Shown here piece by piece: positions 52,949 through 64,000 of a DNA stretch of 64,000 bases (position 1 is the first letter of the stretch; every line of letters starts with the position of its first letter). Under the pieces are notes generated by a model. It searched no databases, had not been told where the DNA came from, and was given only the letters and a program-made list of their open reading frames with translations. A program made the translations under genes and the position numbers. Source of the stretch: Pseudogymnoascus destructans (taxonomy: Eukaryota; Ascomycota; Leotiomycetes; Thelebolales; Thelebolaceae); assembly GCF_001641265.1 (NCBI RefSeq), contig NW_020167535.1, positions 905,901 through 969,900 of the forward strand. The letters run 5' to 3'.

Positions 52949-54194
52949 CCCCCCCCCATCAACAAATCTAGACCAGGTAGGTAGGAAACGGCCACATCCT
53001 CCATAAGGGGGGGGTTCCCATCCTTTGGATCCTGTGTGGCTATGTGGCCTGTCTGCCCCGGCAGTCACAACGCCACACGGCTTGGGTTGGGCCAACTATC
53101 ACATCCGGATTGGGATATACGTCCGACCGTTCTGTGGCTGCGCAGGGAAACTTTCTCACAGCGAAGGAGCGGGCAGTTCAGTCAGTCTCGGCGCATTGGG
53201 GTGTGCCGGTCCCCGTGTCGCCGGCCGCCAATCCCCGTGGTGCGGGGTGCGGACCCGACAGTTTGGGCGGGCCGCTTATTTGATGGGGGAAGGTTACACT
53301 AATGCAGGGATGGAGTTCGACCACCGGTGTATGAAGTATACAGATCATGGTATGGATTGTTTGTATCTCATTGGGGTTTCTCGTACATATACATCTAGTA
53401 GAGCTATAGTCTACCCACGCTGTTGGACTTCGAGTTTAGGGGCCGTTGCATTCCCACTTTGAGGGGCACTTTGGGGGCTATATGTTGATGAGACCAATAC
53501 ACATCATCACGGCATGCCGCCAACTCGGACATTCCACATATTCCAAGCCTCCATGACTATGCACAGTGTGGTTGGTGCAGAACACACACCCTCCCCACTG
53601 CGCGGCCGACCACGACGGCGCGGCCGAGTCTACGCCGAATCCGCCAATCTCCGTTTCTCGATCAGTTGCCTGTGGTATGTATCTAGGCTGCAGAAGGAGG
53701 ATACGACAGTGCAGTGACTTTGTACGCCGATGGTCGAACCGTGGTTCTGGGACCAAGGAGGGTGGGGTGAGAGAGCCTGTCGTTGCGTAAGGGGTATTGA
53801 TTGATACATGACAGAAGTGCGGTGCAGTGGCTGCCACTTGCCTCCAGTTTCGTTGCGGGACACCGAAATGAGCACCTCGTCTCCCCGGAGTGTCACTTGA
53901 GAATCTTCCATGATCCCGGAAAGGCCATCTCTATCCACCGTTTTCAACGCCCTGCTTGTGCCATATTCGGGCCTCTGCCGGCGCTATATCCAGATTCGCG
54001 GAGTTGTGGGAAGTTGGGAGGAATGTCGAGTACATTAATTTCAATGCGTTGTCCAGACGAGCTGTGACATTGGGGTCCGAAGAATAGGCCGCGGGGGTTA
54101 GAGTATGTGAAAACAATCCCTCAAAGAATGGTCACTTGATGCGGCCAACGAAGATGCCGTGTATTTGGACCCCTTGGACGATCGATCGACGGTT

Positions 54195-54298
54195 GTCCAA
54201 GAATCAAGAATCAAGCATCAAGAATCAAGCATCAAGCATCAAGCATCAAGCATCAAGCATCAAGCATCAAGCATCAAGCATCAAGCACCAAGGCACCA
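54195..54298. repeat. 7-bp tandem repeat (CATCAAG)n
   Basis: About 14 units alternating CATCAAG and GAATCAA-type variants, ending in CACCAAGG. Confidence 0.92.
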
Positions 54299-54586
54299 AG
54301 TAATCTTCTACATTGAGTAATTCTCCTACTATCTTTAGAGAAAACTACATCACTCGTACGCTACCAATATCACGACCATGTCAGATCCCTCTCCCCAGCC
54401 AGGCCAGTGGATTGTGGATTTGTCACTCAAGCCTATGTCACACGGCTAAACGCACAGCCGTCCCCTATCCCTCTCTGTACTGTACATCTACTTCGACCGC
54501 AAGGGAGCAAGGGATCCCCAATAAGCAAAAAGACGGCATACCCTCCTAATTCAAATCTTCCCCTTTGGCGCTTCTCTGGGTAAGAC

Positions 54587-54645
54587 CGTCGCGCCGCCGC
54601 ACCGCCGCACCGCCGCACCGCCGCATCGCTGCACCGCTGCACCCG
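54587..54645. repeat. GCCGCACC short tandem repeat
   Basis: Units of CCGCACCG with later CTGCACCG variants, about 9 bp period. Confidence 0.85.
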
Positions 54646-55867
54646 CTCCCCTAACCCAAGTGCTGCAGAACGTCCCCCACCAGTCCATACAGACACCCCT
54701 CCACACACCGCCATCATACAGCAACAACAACAGACAGCAGCAGCCACCGGCATACCTCCAGCGTTGTGCAACCTCACATCTAAGATTTCCCCGAGCCTCT
54801 CGACCCCCCCACGCCAGTCGTTAGGACAAATAACCAGTCAGACAGGCAGCGCTGCAAGATCCCCTCCCCCATTCGGGGCACACCAGATCCGCCCCCGCGC
54901 GCGCTCTTGCACTAACACGTTCGCCCGTGTGACCTGACGCCCACGAACAAGGCGTCGCAGAGCACGCGTTTCCTACTCATGCTGTCGCCTGCCGCAGCGC
55001 AACGTGTGTGCGACGCAGAGACGCAGGAGATAAAAGCCCAGTTGGTGGTAGGCGCTGCGGGTAATCCGTGCTGTTCCGTTCTGGCGTCTCTTATCGGGTG
55101 GCCCACTCAGTTGCGGCAATGCGGCGATCGGTACTAGGTCTTTCTTTCATGGGGGGTGGGGACGGCGTGGTGTGTCTAGCGCTTGGTGACGGATCACCCC
55201 CGGAGACTGATATCCGCAAAGACCCTTGAGAGATCATCTCCATCGCAGTCCTGACAGGGGAGGGTTGGCGCCACCTATTCTTCAGCCCCACTTGCTTCGA
55301 TCTAATAGCGCCGTGTCCACTAGGCGGCTTGATTAGAGCGGTACCTTGGTTTACTTTGGTTTACTTTGGTCAAGGTTGAGTGCAAAGTGTGACAGAAATG
55401 AGAGATGGCACTTATGTCGTCGGCGCGCTTCACCCTTCATTCCCGTTTCTACTCCAGACCCACTATGCCGCGTTCATACTTTCTTCTTGGCAGCCTAACG
55501 CATATCCACAATGTATCGTCTGGAGTATCTTCCATCTTCCCTGTACCGTGTCAAGGCAAGACGTGACATTCGGCCATCAATCGAGACTTTGATTTCACTG
55601 CTGCTGTTCAGCAATGTACCTTGCTGAGCCAGCTGTCGAGGCCAACAGACCCATCGCGCATGTGCCACAAGTTCCAAATTCCTGTCATCGACTGCCCTTT
55701 GCATAAATATCCCGTGCAGTTCTTCCCGTGACAATGCCCCTGTGATTCGAACTCTTTATATATTGTCCCCACTTGCTTGCCTGGCCATGAGAATGAATTA
55801 TCGTTGCCAATTATCACTTCACGTTAAGACTACTCTCAGCCAGCCCACTTCATCATCAACATTCGTC

Positions 55868-56886
55868 ATGATGTATTTCAACTCGCTGCCTCTCAATGGC
55901 CAGGAAAAAAGCCCGCGGTTTTCAATAAATCTTCTACTGAATCCAACCGAAGACGCCGCATCTCACTCTCCTCAGACTGATCCATGTGCTACGTCCCTAC
56001 CATGTAGCAGGAGAGCGGCAGAAGGGTGTTTCAACTCCACCGTCGGAGTTCCCGGTGGCAACGCACCTCTCCTACCAATACGGATATCAACAACAACTAC
56101 AACGCTTCCTCGCCCTCCTCAGAGAACTTCAGAAGTGGTACTACCACCACTGGGTTCTCTGGACCTGTTGACGAGCCCGGGCCCCAATCCTCAGTCCACT
56201 TCTTCTTATTATCAAGACTATCAAGACTACCACCAGTTCCATCAGCATGGGAATAAATACAAGCATCACAGCAGCCCAAGCGGCTATAGCAGCTCCAGCA
56301 TCTGTAGCAGCATGTCACAGAGCTCACGCTCAAGTTCTCCAACAACACCTTCACATTCAAATGTTCCTTACAGCCTTGAGCAAGTACATTTCATTCAGTA
56401 CTACCGAGAGGACAAGAAAGTGCAATGGCAAGCCATCGTCCAGCCCTTCAAGAGACAGTTCCCCCGAGTTGTCTTCCATCAGAGCAGCAGCAGCAGCAAC
56501 AGCCCAAAGCGCGGAAAGGGAGCCCTGGAATGCCGCTACTACCGGGCGCAAATGTTCCCCAAAATCGATGACGAGGGTAATTTCGTTCGCGACCATAATG
56601 ACGAATATGAGATGGTGAACATCAAGGTGCGGGAGAGGATAAACCATCCCTACAAAGCCATTCTTGATGATTATATCAAGCTGGTAACCAGGTGTCCCGA
56701 GGAGGTACTGAAGTACTCATGGACGGACGAGAAGGACAAAGCAGAGGCCAGGGATATCAGTAAGTCATTCTATGCCCGAAGCCTGTGTTGTTTACATACT
56801 AACCTATCACAGTTGCCAATCGCGCAAGACAGGGCAGAGGGGAACTTCCAGGAGCTATTATTCGAGTCCGAACAACAACCTTCTGA
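55868..56886 (+). CDS. Fungal helix-turn-helix (Myb/SANT-like) domain protein, two exons
   Basis: Exon 1 is 55868-56759 and exon 2 is 56813-56886. The 53-bp intron has GTAAGTC donor, ACTAACC branch and CACAG acceptor, and joins phase 1 to give 321 residues. Unspliced, the frame runs to 56896 with a different tail. The frame is open upstream to an ATG at 55742; 55868 is chosen because the short motif RFSINLLLNPTEDA near the N-terminus resembles the start of fungal regulators. Residues about 50-165 are Ser/Thr/Pro-rich and probably disordered. Residues about 167-300 form a conserved-looking domain (YSLEQVHFIQYYREDKKVQW, CRYYRAQMFPKIDDEGN, YEMVNIKVRERINHPY) similar to unnamed ascomycete HTH proteins. 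Transcriptional role inferred. Convergent with IWR1. Confidence 0.7.
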
Positions 56887-57301
56887 AGCAATTTAGCAAG
56901 GAAGCTTCCTGCTTGAGCAGCAACGACGCCTGCACAAGCGTTCCCAACTGTTGGCAAGACTCTTAATATGACGCCAGACACGATTTATGACCCCAAATAC
57001 CCAAATCAGGAAGACTCCGACAACTAAGATTCCCACTTCGTCCGTCGAGATGCCGTCTGTATATGAACCAATTGGCGTCTCGTCGTCTTTTTGCTGGTTG
57101 TTTTTCCTTGTAATACCCACCAAAAATGTATCATTTGGAGTTTTCGGGAACGAAAAAGGCGCGTTGGCTATCTATCACTATGCTATCGATTTTGTCCAGC
57201 ACCGGCGCGTTTTAGGTCAGGCTTATATAGTGTGCAAAGCCCCACCCGGAAATTAATTCAAGATCTAAATCTAGACAAACTCGAGTGTGGTCTTAAGCAC
57301 A
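56887..57301. other. Convergent intergenic region
   Basis: 3' ends of the HTH-like gene and IWR1 face each other across 415 bp. No gene seen. Confidence 0.5.
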
Positions 57302-58881
57302 TCATTTATACAGTGATCTGTACGATTCCCTTTCCTCGTCGTTCCTGTCACTCTTGCCAGAGTAGGCCTGCATCCACGGGCGGCGGGACCATGGCTCTTT
57401 CTTGGCTTCACGCTCATCATCGCTAAACGTAGCATCATCCTCGTCGTATTCTTCATTATCCGAGGTGTTTCTATTTCGATACTGGTACGGATTAATGCCG
57501 TACTCATCATCAGACTGTACCTCCTCATCCGGATAATCCGTTGAAGGGTGATTCTCCGCTATTGATCATTAGCTCAATCCTTGCATACCTGTGTCAGGTG
57601 AGGTGGAGTGCGGGGGGTCCTAAGCTAACCATTTTCGTCTTCTTCCTCGTCGTACGTATCACTATCCCTGTCCGAGTCGCCGTTGTAAAACTGATCAATG
57701 TCCGGCTGGGAATCCAAAACCAGCAAGCCAATGCTCGTCTCATTTGATTCGAGGAGAGCCTGTTCCACTGGCATGCGTATGTACGTCTCGATGATATAAT
57801 TTGAGTCATCGTCGTCCACATCCATAGCTTGCATGTCGCTGTCCGCTTCAGTTCCCTGAGCAGTCACAGCGTCGGGATGGCGCTCGTGGTAGCGCAAACC
57901 TGCACCTGCCCTCGGCTTGAATCTACTTGCAGGACTTTTGGGGGCCTCGGGTTCTGGCTTTAGCGGTACCGTAACTTGAGGCTCATTGCTGTCGGCAAGG
58001 TTCTTTCTGATTTCTCTAAGCGTGTAGGCTTGCATTTCCATATTAAGTCTCTCCGTACTAGCATCCCACGGTATTATATCCCCAGATGGCAGCCTTGCAC
58101 CTCGGAGAGGAGCGGGTGAGTTTCTACGGGGCTTGACAGCATTGACAGGCGTAAGGCGCAGAAGGGAGACACTCGGTTTTTTACCGATCTCTTTGACAGG
58201 CTCCTGGCTCGTCATGCGGTTTTGCGGTTCCGTCCTAGATACATCCAAAGGGGCGGGGGGTTTCGTTTCCGTAGGCGGTCCGGTCTCCGCTGCAGGAATA
58301 ACCTTGCGTTCGCGAAACACCGCGATATTTGTCTTGCCAGGTGTTCTCCTTGCATTTGCACGCTCAACATTATTATTTCCCGCCCCATGCACCAGTTTTC
58401 GAGACAGGTGGAAGCGACGGGGTTCCGCAATTACTCGAGGTAATCGTGCTACGTCCGGAGCCCCTCTATTATTCGCGGGTGGCACAGCTCCAACTTCATC
58501 CTGTCTCATTGTAACGTGCCGCGTCTCCGGAGGGACAGCAGGCTGGGTGTTGCTCAGGTTTCGGCCCGGCTGGTCTCTAAATTCATCCCCTGGTTGGCTG
58601 GTTTTAACCTGTGGTGCTCTCGGGCCATTTTCTAGAGCAGATGTATATCCCGCAGAGTCCGCGACGGTGAATGCATTTGGTCGCGAGCCCTGGACGATTC
58701 GTTGTCGCTTGAATATAAACTGGCCAGCATTTCGACCCCTGGCAAGTTCATCGTGCACACCTATATATACAAGTGTCAGCAGAAACCTTCAACTGGGTTC
58801 TGTTTGTACGAGCTTACGCAAAATCTCCACAGGATCCTCAGTGGCCTTCCTCTTGATCTGGACTCTGGTTGGAGGTAACAT
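57302..58881 (-). CDS. IWR1: Iwr1, RNA polymerase II nuclear import factor (three exons)
   Basis: Exons 58818-58881, 57630-58760 and 57302-57558. Introns are 57 bp (GTAAGC...TATAG) and 71 bp (GTTAGC...CAATAG), both phase 1, giving 483 residues. The N-terminus MLPPTRVQIKRKATEDPVEI, then NAGQFIFKRQRI, is the Iwr1 N-terminal signature. The C-terminus has YIIETYIR and LLVLDSQPDIDQFYNG, then an Asp/Glu-rich tail with TDYPDEEVQSDDEYG, the Iwr1 family core. The first and last motifs appear only after splicing. In yeast Iwr1 binds Pol II between its two largest subunits and directs its nuclear import; that role is carried over by homology. The middle is low-complexity. The second donor, GTTAGC, is weak but required for the DYPD frame. 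Confidence 0.87.
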
Positions 58882-60635
58882 GGTCTATTGTAAGTTGCGG
58901 ACGTCGAAAACTTCCCGGATACTCAATATGGGGTATTCTGGTGATATTTGAGTAGATTATTGCGTGAAATCTGCACGGGTTGCAAGATTAACACAAAGCG
59001 ACACGATTTCCCGATTCTGTTGAAGTTGAAAGTTCCATAAATTTAGCGCCTATCATGGCCCGCGATAAGCCTCTGACGCGCCCAATGTGGGTAAACAATA
59101 ACCCCACCAAACAACGGTTATATCCTCAAATTAATTCCGCCATGAATAAAAATTATACATAAAGACTCCTTAAATTACTCTTTCACATGGTATTATTTGT
59201 AGGGACTTATGTACTAATGAAATAGCAATCGATTAGCTGACGATATTAGGATCTGAAGGATTAGATTGGGAAGAGTGGGGTGCCGATAGACGCTAACGCT
59301 TACTTCGATGATGACAGTTAGGGGAATTAAATATTCGAGTATGTTGTTATCTACAAGTTCATTAAATTCCATTGAATTAATTTACTACTTAAAATGTGAA
59401 ATATTAATCCAATGGGCCAAAGACTGGCCCATCTGCTCTTGAGAACTAAAAAAATGCAAAAAGACTCGTCAGATTCCTGCGATTCTGGATATCTGATGAG
59501 GGAGAAAATCATGTTTTGTGATTTTGCTTTTTGGCGCTTATTTGTCGAATCCGTAACCTTTCCAAACCCAGGCCAGACTGTCCTGACAGTGGTACTTCTA
59601 CTGCGCCACTGTGCCGCTATCTGGGAGGAAGACGACTGGATTTGATATATATAGGTAGTCTGGTGCTTGTCAGCTTGGTGACACCTGATTTCTGAGGGGA
59701 CAATGGGTGCCTGCCAGGCCTCAGGATGAGAATGATATACATATATAGTACTCGAAGCATATTGTAGCAACATCAAACCTGAAATTCCACAAGTATAAAC
59801 TGAGGTTTCTAGACAGACATATGGAACACACCTTGATCTTCAAGATCGAGAGCCCATATTTTGATCTTCGATGGTTGAAATTTGAAGCAGCCTTCTACGC
59901 AACCAGAAGTTGCTTATTGATGAGTTGCGTGGGAGCTTCGGATACACAACGGAAATAATGCAGTACGACGCAATTCAAAAGAGACGATATCATCTTCCAC
60001 CCCCACAAGCAAGGTAATGTACAATTTGCACACCAGTCAGTGCTCTCTTTATATCCACATCAACTCGCAACCACACATCATCAGTGTTACGAGATGAATA
60101 GCAGCCACAGGATCTCAGCACTCTGTGATGGCTGTGCCAGCAAAGAGGCTTCCCAACTTGGGAGACACGGCTCTGTTCGAACAGGCCAAAGAGTGTTTGC
60201 ATTTTCGTCATCCTGGTTTATGCACCTATCTACACCGTGTGACCAATGAACAAAGAAAAACTTACGATAGAAGACACATTTTGCTATGCCGTTCTGAAGT
60301 AAGGGAAGTAAGGGGTGTAGCAAAATTGTGAGACAGCAAGCAAACTCCTGAAACATAGAGCATTTTTGACAATCAAGTGACTTTGTGGAAAGATGCACGA
60401 CTTCTTGAGAGGTTACTCAAAGCTAAGCGCCGTGGTTGATTCATACCGACGTTGCTCAAAGTCGTCGTTGACAGTTGAAAAGCGAACGCCCAATTTCTAT
60501 ATGTCACACGTGATCAAACTACTCCAAATCGGACTAATCCCAATATGGAACTACCAGCAATCATATGGGGTTCTACCGAGTACAACATCCTTTGATAGAT
60601 ATTGGCCAAGACCTTGTAAATCATGACAAGTGTCG
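58882..60635. other. Long intergenic region, no gene seen
   Basis: Contains the IWR1 promoter side, then AT-rich sequence. Frames at 59351-59776 (minus) and 60087-60398 (minus) lack recognisable features. Confidence 0.4.
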
Positions 60636-61139
60636 TTATGATCCTGCACTATCGATCGCTCCTGTGACTCTCCAGCCGCCCTGGGCAAGACCACTGCCGC
60701 CCTTCGTCGCTCGCAATTCCACCGCACCGATGATATCCATAACTAATGTGTCTGCATCTTGCTTCTCAATACAAAAAGGGTTGCTTTCCTTCCCACCTTT
60801 AGCAAGTAAGGGTAGAACGTGGCAAATCCCAGGCACAAACTGTAAACTGGCGCCACTGGAACGGCCGAACCCATCCAATCTCAACGCCACGCTCAGGATC
60901 TCACTCGCCGTATCTAATTCTCCCACTCGAATTGTCAGCTCTATGGTTAATCGCCGATATAACAGGAATGAATGCCTCGACTTCCATGCTTCGATAGAGA
61001 TGTAATCCACACCCCCCCCCAATGAAGCTTGAGGTTGCGCATAGAGCTTCATTGCGGCAGCGAGGGCTTCCCGCATTCTCTCCTGCGAAGGGTACACTCC
61101 TTGATTCTCCTCTTTAGCCAGAAGACGGGAGCACATCAC
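60636..61139 (-). CDS. Unidentified ascomycete-type protein, C-terminal fragment
   Basis: A 167-residue frame with protein-like composition (DYISIEAWKSRHSFLLYRRL, TASEILSVALRLDGF, GICHVLPLLAKGGKESNPFC). It looks like the C-terminal end of a larger helical, TPR-like fungal protein, but I cannot name it. No upstream exon was found; within about 20 bp of the Met the sequence becomes that of the GST relic on the other strand, so the gene is probably truncated there. Confidence 0.45.
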   Translation of the reverse strand: MMCSRLLAKEENQGVYPSQERMREALAAAMKLYAQPQASLGGGVDYISIEAWKSRHSFLLYRRLTIELTIRVGELDTASEILSVALRLDGFGRSSGASLQFVPGICHVLPLLAKGGKESNPFCIEKQDADTLVMDIIGAVELRATKGGSGLAQGGWRVTGAIDSAGS

Positions 61140-61229
61140 CAGTACGGCAAGATTATCAGTCTCGCACCAGATGTGCGGATTCGTCTTTCGTTCTCAACCT
61201 CCACCCTCCTCCCAGCTGTCTTCATCATC

Positions 61230-61837
61230 CCGCCCCCCGCTCCCTCAAATCCCCCACCACACCCAAAAATATCTTCTAACGCACCCAGCGGCCTCATATC
61301 CGGCGAATCCCCCACCAGAGAAAAACACAATGTCCCCGCCATCCACCATCTACCCACCAACACGCACATCATAGACTCCACCCCCATCGCCAAGTTCCTC
61401 GAGGCACATACCCCACCCCACCCTCCCTCTAACCTCCTCGCTAGACGGCACCATCGAGTTACAGGCACGCTCTGTCGTCGGCCCAAGTTCCGCGCCTCAG
61501 TGGTGCCGCGCGAGATCAACATCCTCTCGCTCAGGTCACAGGAGTACTTCCGGCGCACGCGCGAGGCGGCGCTAGGGCGTAAGCTCGAGGATTGCTTGAT
61601 GCGGAGGAGGAGAGCTGGAAGGCTGTCTGTGAGGGAATGAGGGTGGGTGAGCTGATGAGGACGAATAAGGCGGAGGGGCCGTTTGTGTTGGGTGCGCGAC
61701 CGAGTTATACGGATTTCTTTATTGCGGGGTCGTTGCAGTTGGCGAGGGTGGTGGACGAGGGTGGCGGATGAGGGTGTTTTTGAGAGGCATATGAAGTATG
61801 TTAGGTATAAGGAGGTTTATGAGGCTTGTTTGCCTTA
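61230..61837 (+). pseudogene. Glutathione S-transferase-like gene, broken
   Basis: Fragments in shifting plus-strand frames fit the fungal GST layout. The second half of the thioredoxin-like domain reads VPAIHHLPTNTHIIDSTPIA, then KFLEAHTPP. The helical C-terminal domain starts INILSLRSQEYFRRTREAAL, then GRKLED; after a frameshift at about 61605 come EESWKAV, EGPFVLGARPSYTDFFIAGS and, after another, ERHMKYVRYKEVYEACLP. The N-terminal glutathione-binding strand is absent. At least two frameshifts and the missing start mark it as a pseudogene. A pogo-type element begins right at the last codon (61838). Confidence 0.6.
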
Positions 61838-62450
61838 ACGTAAGTCGTGGCGTACTGGCGGTAGTGGGGTGGTTAGAACCACCCCATCAAACTTACCATC
61901 TTACCTACCCAACTCCATTATGGTACGTCGAAAGAGCGTAGAAGCTCAAGAGCGTAATATTGCAATAGATCAAGCTATATTAGCTATTCATTCCAAACAA
62001 TATAAGTCAGTGTACGCAGCTGCCAAAGCACTTGACACTTGACCTCCCAGAACAATCTATCCGTCGTCGTATGAATGGAGGCCACACACGCGTAGAAGCG
62101 CGTCAAAAACAACAACTATTATCAAAAACGCAAGAAGAAACACTCTTAAAGTGGATTAGAGAGCTAACAAGTAGCGGATATGCACCTAGCCACCGAATAC
62201 TACGAGAAATTGCAGAAGAGGTTCGAGCAGACCATTGCCAGGTTTTTAATTTACACGACCAACTTCACAATCAACTTCACGAACAATTTCAACCTATACC
62301 ACACCTTCCATTAGGACAAGATTAGGTTCCACACTTTATTAAACGACATCCACATCTACAAGTATGACTAGGAAGACAAATTGAAGTGCAAAGGATGAGT
62401 GGAGTTACAAAACAAGTCGTACAAGGGTGGTTTGACGCATATAAGGTGTC
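61838..62450 (+). pseudogene. pogo/Fot-type element, 5' part, decayed
   Basis: Starts ACGTAAGTCGTGGCG after TA (61836-61837). ATG 61920 opens MVRRKSVEAQERNIAIDQAI..., which shifts frame near 62035. It continues IRRRMNGGHTRVEARQKQQL, then LLKWIRELTSSGYAPSH (CENP-B-type HTH), then a stop and VPHFIKRHPHLQ and VTKQVVQGWFDAY. Sequence changes at about 62450 before the catalytic domain. Distinct family from the 1.86 kb Fot elements. Confidence 0.72.
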
Positions 62451-62942
62451 ATACTGATATTCGTTGCACTCAGTTTGCTATGCCATTTGCTTCCACAAAC
62501 ACTCTTTGCTTACCGTGACCCTATGCAATAGGGTTAGTTCTAACAATTATAGGGATGGCAAAAGGCTTGTTTAGGATAACAAGGCTTAGTGGAACCCATG
62601 GTATTTAATGCTTCATTATGCTCTTAACAATAAGATAAAGAGCGCTATTAATATATACTGTCATAAAGAGTATTTTGGCTTTCTTAAGATGAATTGCTTA
62701 AGAGCAACTAGATAGTACTACAGCATATCTATGACTTCCTTTATTTCTTTTATAAAGCAACATTGTTCATAGAAGGCTAGGAAGCTACACTAGAACAGGT
62801 ATTGTTACCTATAGAGTTCCTTCTTAAGTAATTAGAAAAGGGGAAAGAGATGTTTAAGGATGATTTAATGCTTAGACTATGTTTTAACTCTACATAGGAG
62901 GTTATGAATAAGTATTATTCACTTACTAAGTAGTAAATAATA
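62451..62942. other. AT-rich noncoding stretch with hAT-relic similarity at its start
   Basis: The first about 34 bp match 24441-24474 inside the hAT relic. The rest has no supported frame. Confidence 0.4.
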
Positions 62943-64000
62943 ACGTACATGTACTCGGTGTTCCACCCACTCGCTTCGCTCGTAGGTGGCGACAGCAAGT
63001 TGTGCGTGCGACAGCAAGATGTGCGTACACCGCTATTTTGATATATAGAAAAATAATAGTATTCTTCATAACGTAGTATCTACAATGCCTCAAAATAACG
63101 ATCCTACTATGATTGCTCGCCTTAATGAGGCCCAACAGTTCTTCTTAAAACAACCAAGTACATATACAATTGCTTGGGTTGCAAATAAATTCAATGTCAA
63201 CCGTGAGACACTCCGATGTCGTATTACGAGTACTACGTCTCCTCAATTACCCCACGGAGGTAGCAATCGAGTCTTATCTCAATCGCAAGAGACCGCGGTC
63301 TGTCAATTCATATACGACCAACTTGAGCGCGGGTCCCTGCCAACCGATCTATGATACTACGGGCAGTTGCAGACTTACGACCTAATCGTACGATACCATC
63401 ACAACGGTGGCTACAACGCTTTCTAAAAGCACACCCCGAATTTCATACAATTCACACGAAGACGTTAAATACACATCGGAAGCAAGCACAAAAGAAAGAG
63501 GTGTTTGAGGAATTCTTTCTCACATATAACGCCCTTATTACAAAACATAACATTAAGCCATATAATTTATGGAATGTTGATGAGACAGGCTATATGATTG
63601 GGTGTTATAAGTCTACGGCTGTTATTGTACCAATCGGTGTAAAGCAGTGGACTGTTGATAATCCTGAGAATCGGCTCTCTGTTACTGTAATTGAGGCAGT
63701 AAATGCAAGTGGTGCTGCACTTGCAGAAGCTATCATTATCCCTGGCAAACTTCATATGGATTCATGGTACAATGATGACCTTGAGCCAAATGCTCTCATT
63801 ATTGTAAATGAGAGCGGGTATTCAAACGACGACATTGCAATCCAATACCTTATGCATTTTATCCAACTATCTGCAGAGCATATGGCACCAGATGATACTC
63901 GCCTCTTATTACTTGACGGCCATGACTCTCATAAAACAGAGCGCTTTCTTACATTAGCAGAAGAGCATAACATTGTTATTTGCTGCCTTCCTGCTCATAC
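62943..64000 (+). mobile_element. pogo/Fot-type transposon, 3' end off window
   Basis: Begins ACGTACATGTACTCGGTG after TA (62941-62942). The terminus contains GGTGGCGACAGCAAG-type repeats. It has the same 11-base end as the MITE and the 1.86 kb Fot copies but different subterminal sequence, so a separate family of the same group. Confidence 0.82.
63085..64000 (+). pseudogene. pogo/Fot-type transposase, partial, one frameshift
   Basis: ATG 63085 opens an HTH region (MPQNNDPTMIARLNEAQQFF). The frame ends at a TGA at 63352-63354, and the protein continues one frame over from about 63340 (SMILRAVADLRPNRTIPSQR). From there it is open to the window end, with the catalytic core LWNVDETGYMIG and LLLLDGHDSHKTE giving the first two Asp residues. 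The third Asp is beyond the window. One indel separates the parts, so the copy is recent; an assembly error is also possible. Confidence 0.82.

Larger units (their letters stand above)
53010..55867. other. Long intergenic region, no convincing gene
   Basis: Several frames of 70-145 codons occur on both strands (for example 53025-53462 plus and 53630-53947 minus), but none has a recognisable domain, splice support or a homologue in the window. Contains two simple repeats listed separately. The right end holds the presumed promoter of the HTH-like gene. Confidence 0.4.

Noticed and set aside
52816..53004. ORF with GLGTS repeats
   Set aside because: Product of a 15-bp tandem repeat; no start context or conserved flanks.
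53025..53462. 145-codon plus-strand frame
   Set aside because: No domain, odd composition, no splice or neighbour support.
1..64000. CRISPR arrays, operons, bacterial promoters, tRNA or rRNA genes
   Set aside because: None found. Intron structure and gene families are eukaryotic, and the repeats are transposon or simple-sequence repeats.

Overview
The window is from a filamentous ascomycete (Pezizomycotina-like) genome; I cannot name the genus. The evidence is short 45-70 bp spliceosomal introns with CTAAC-type branch points, a fungal-type IWR1 gene, a DUF6590-like gene, Fot1/pogo-type transposases, and chromodomain-bearing Ty3/gypsy elements. No rRNA, tRNA, CRISPR or bacterial features were seen. 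About three quarters of the window is transposable elements, many inserted into one another. Insertion order can be read from target-site duplications (TSDs).

Layout. 1-5546: a chromovirus (element A1, minus strand) running off the left edge, inserted into a Tc1/mariner transposase (5547-6047). 6208-13893: a complete, young Ty3/gypsy element X (plus strand, TSD AACAC) with gag, pol and a spliced antisense gene behind pol. 14126-14549: a palindromic MITE. 14803-16661: a Fot1/pogo-like element. 17134-18771 (minus) and 20238-22681 (plus): two host-type intron-containing genes. 23511-24530: a rearranged pogo relic cut by a hAT relic. 24691-24965: a solo LTR (TSD CATAC). 25214-52197: a nested block. 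Repeat Z flanks it; element B (an X relative) lies inside and is split at 28070/48749 by element C (TSD TTAAG). C is itself split by element A2 (LTR edge at 35011) and by a 9.3 kb hAT element (36918-46205, TSD TAGGTATC), and the hAT element contains a second Fot copy (43719-45578). 52370-52770: a PIF/Harbinger-like relic. 55868-56886: an HTH-like gene, convergent with IWR1 (57302-58881, minus). 60636-61837: an unidentified gene fragment abutting a broken glutathione S-transferase gene. 61838-64000: two more pogo-type elements, the last running off the right edge.

Most notable is the hAT element. Besides a five-exon hAT transposase gene it carries a four-exon gene for a histone H3-like protein (42964-43586), which begins MARTKQ and has a recognisable histone fold. 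A divergent three-exon gene (41455-42334) encodes a protein with a long Asp/Glu tail. The element is also peppered with AGTAACG motifs that occur in pairs with an exact 13-bp period, even inside transposase introns. Second, both Ty3/gypsy lineages carry, between pol and the 3' LTR and on the opposite strand, a gene for a six-cysteine cluster plus charged helical protein. The copy in X is spliced; the copy in C has one stop codon. Third, all three A/C-type gag genes end with the canonical -1 frameshift heptamer A AAA AAC directly before the stop, explaining gag-pol expression.

Most transposon genes are decayed: premature stops in C gag, B gag and pol, the hAT transposase and the C antisense ORF, and a frameshift in A2 gag. 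X, A1 and the Fot copies are nearly intact. Splice models below are read by eye from GT/GC-AG borders, branch points and frame continuity; none has transcript support here.
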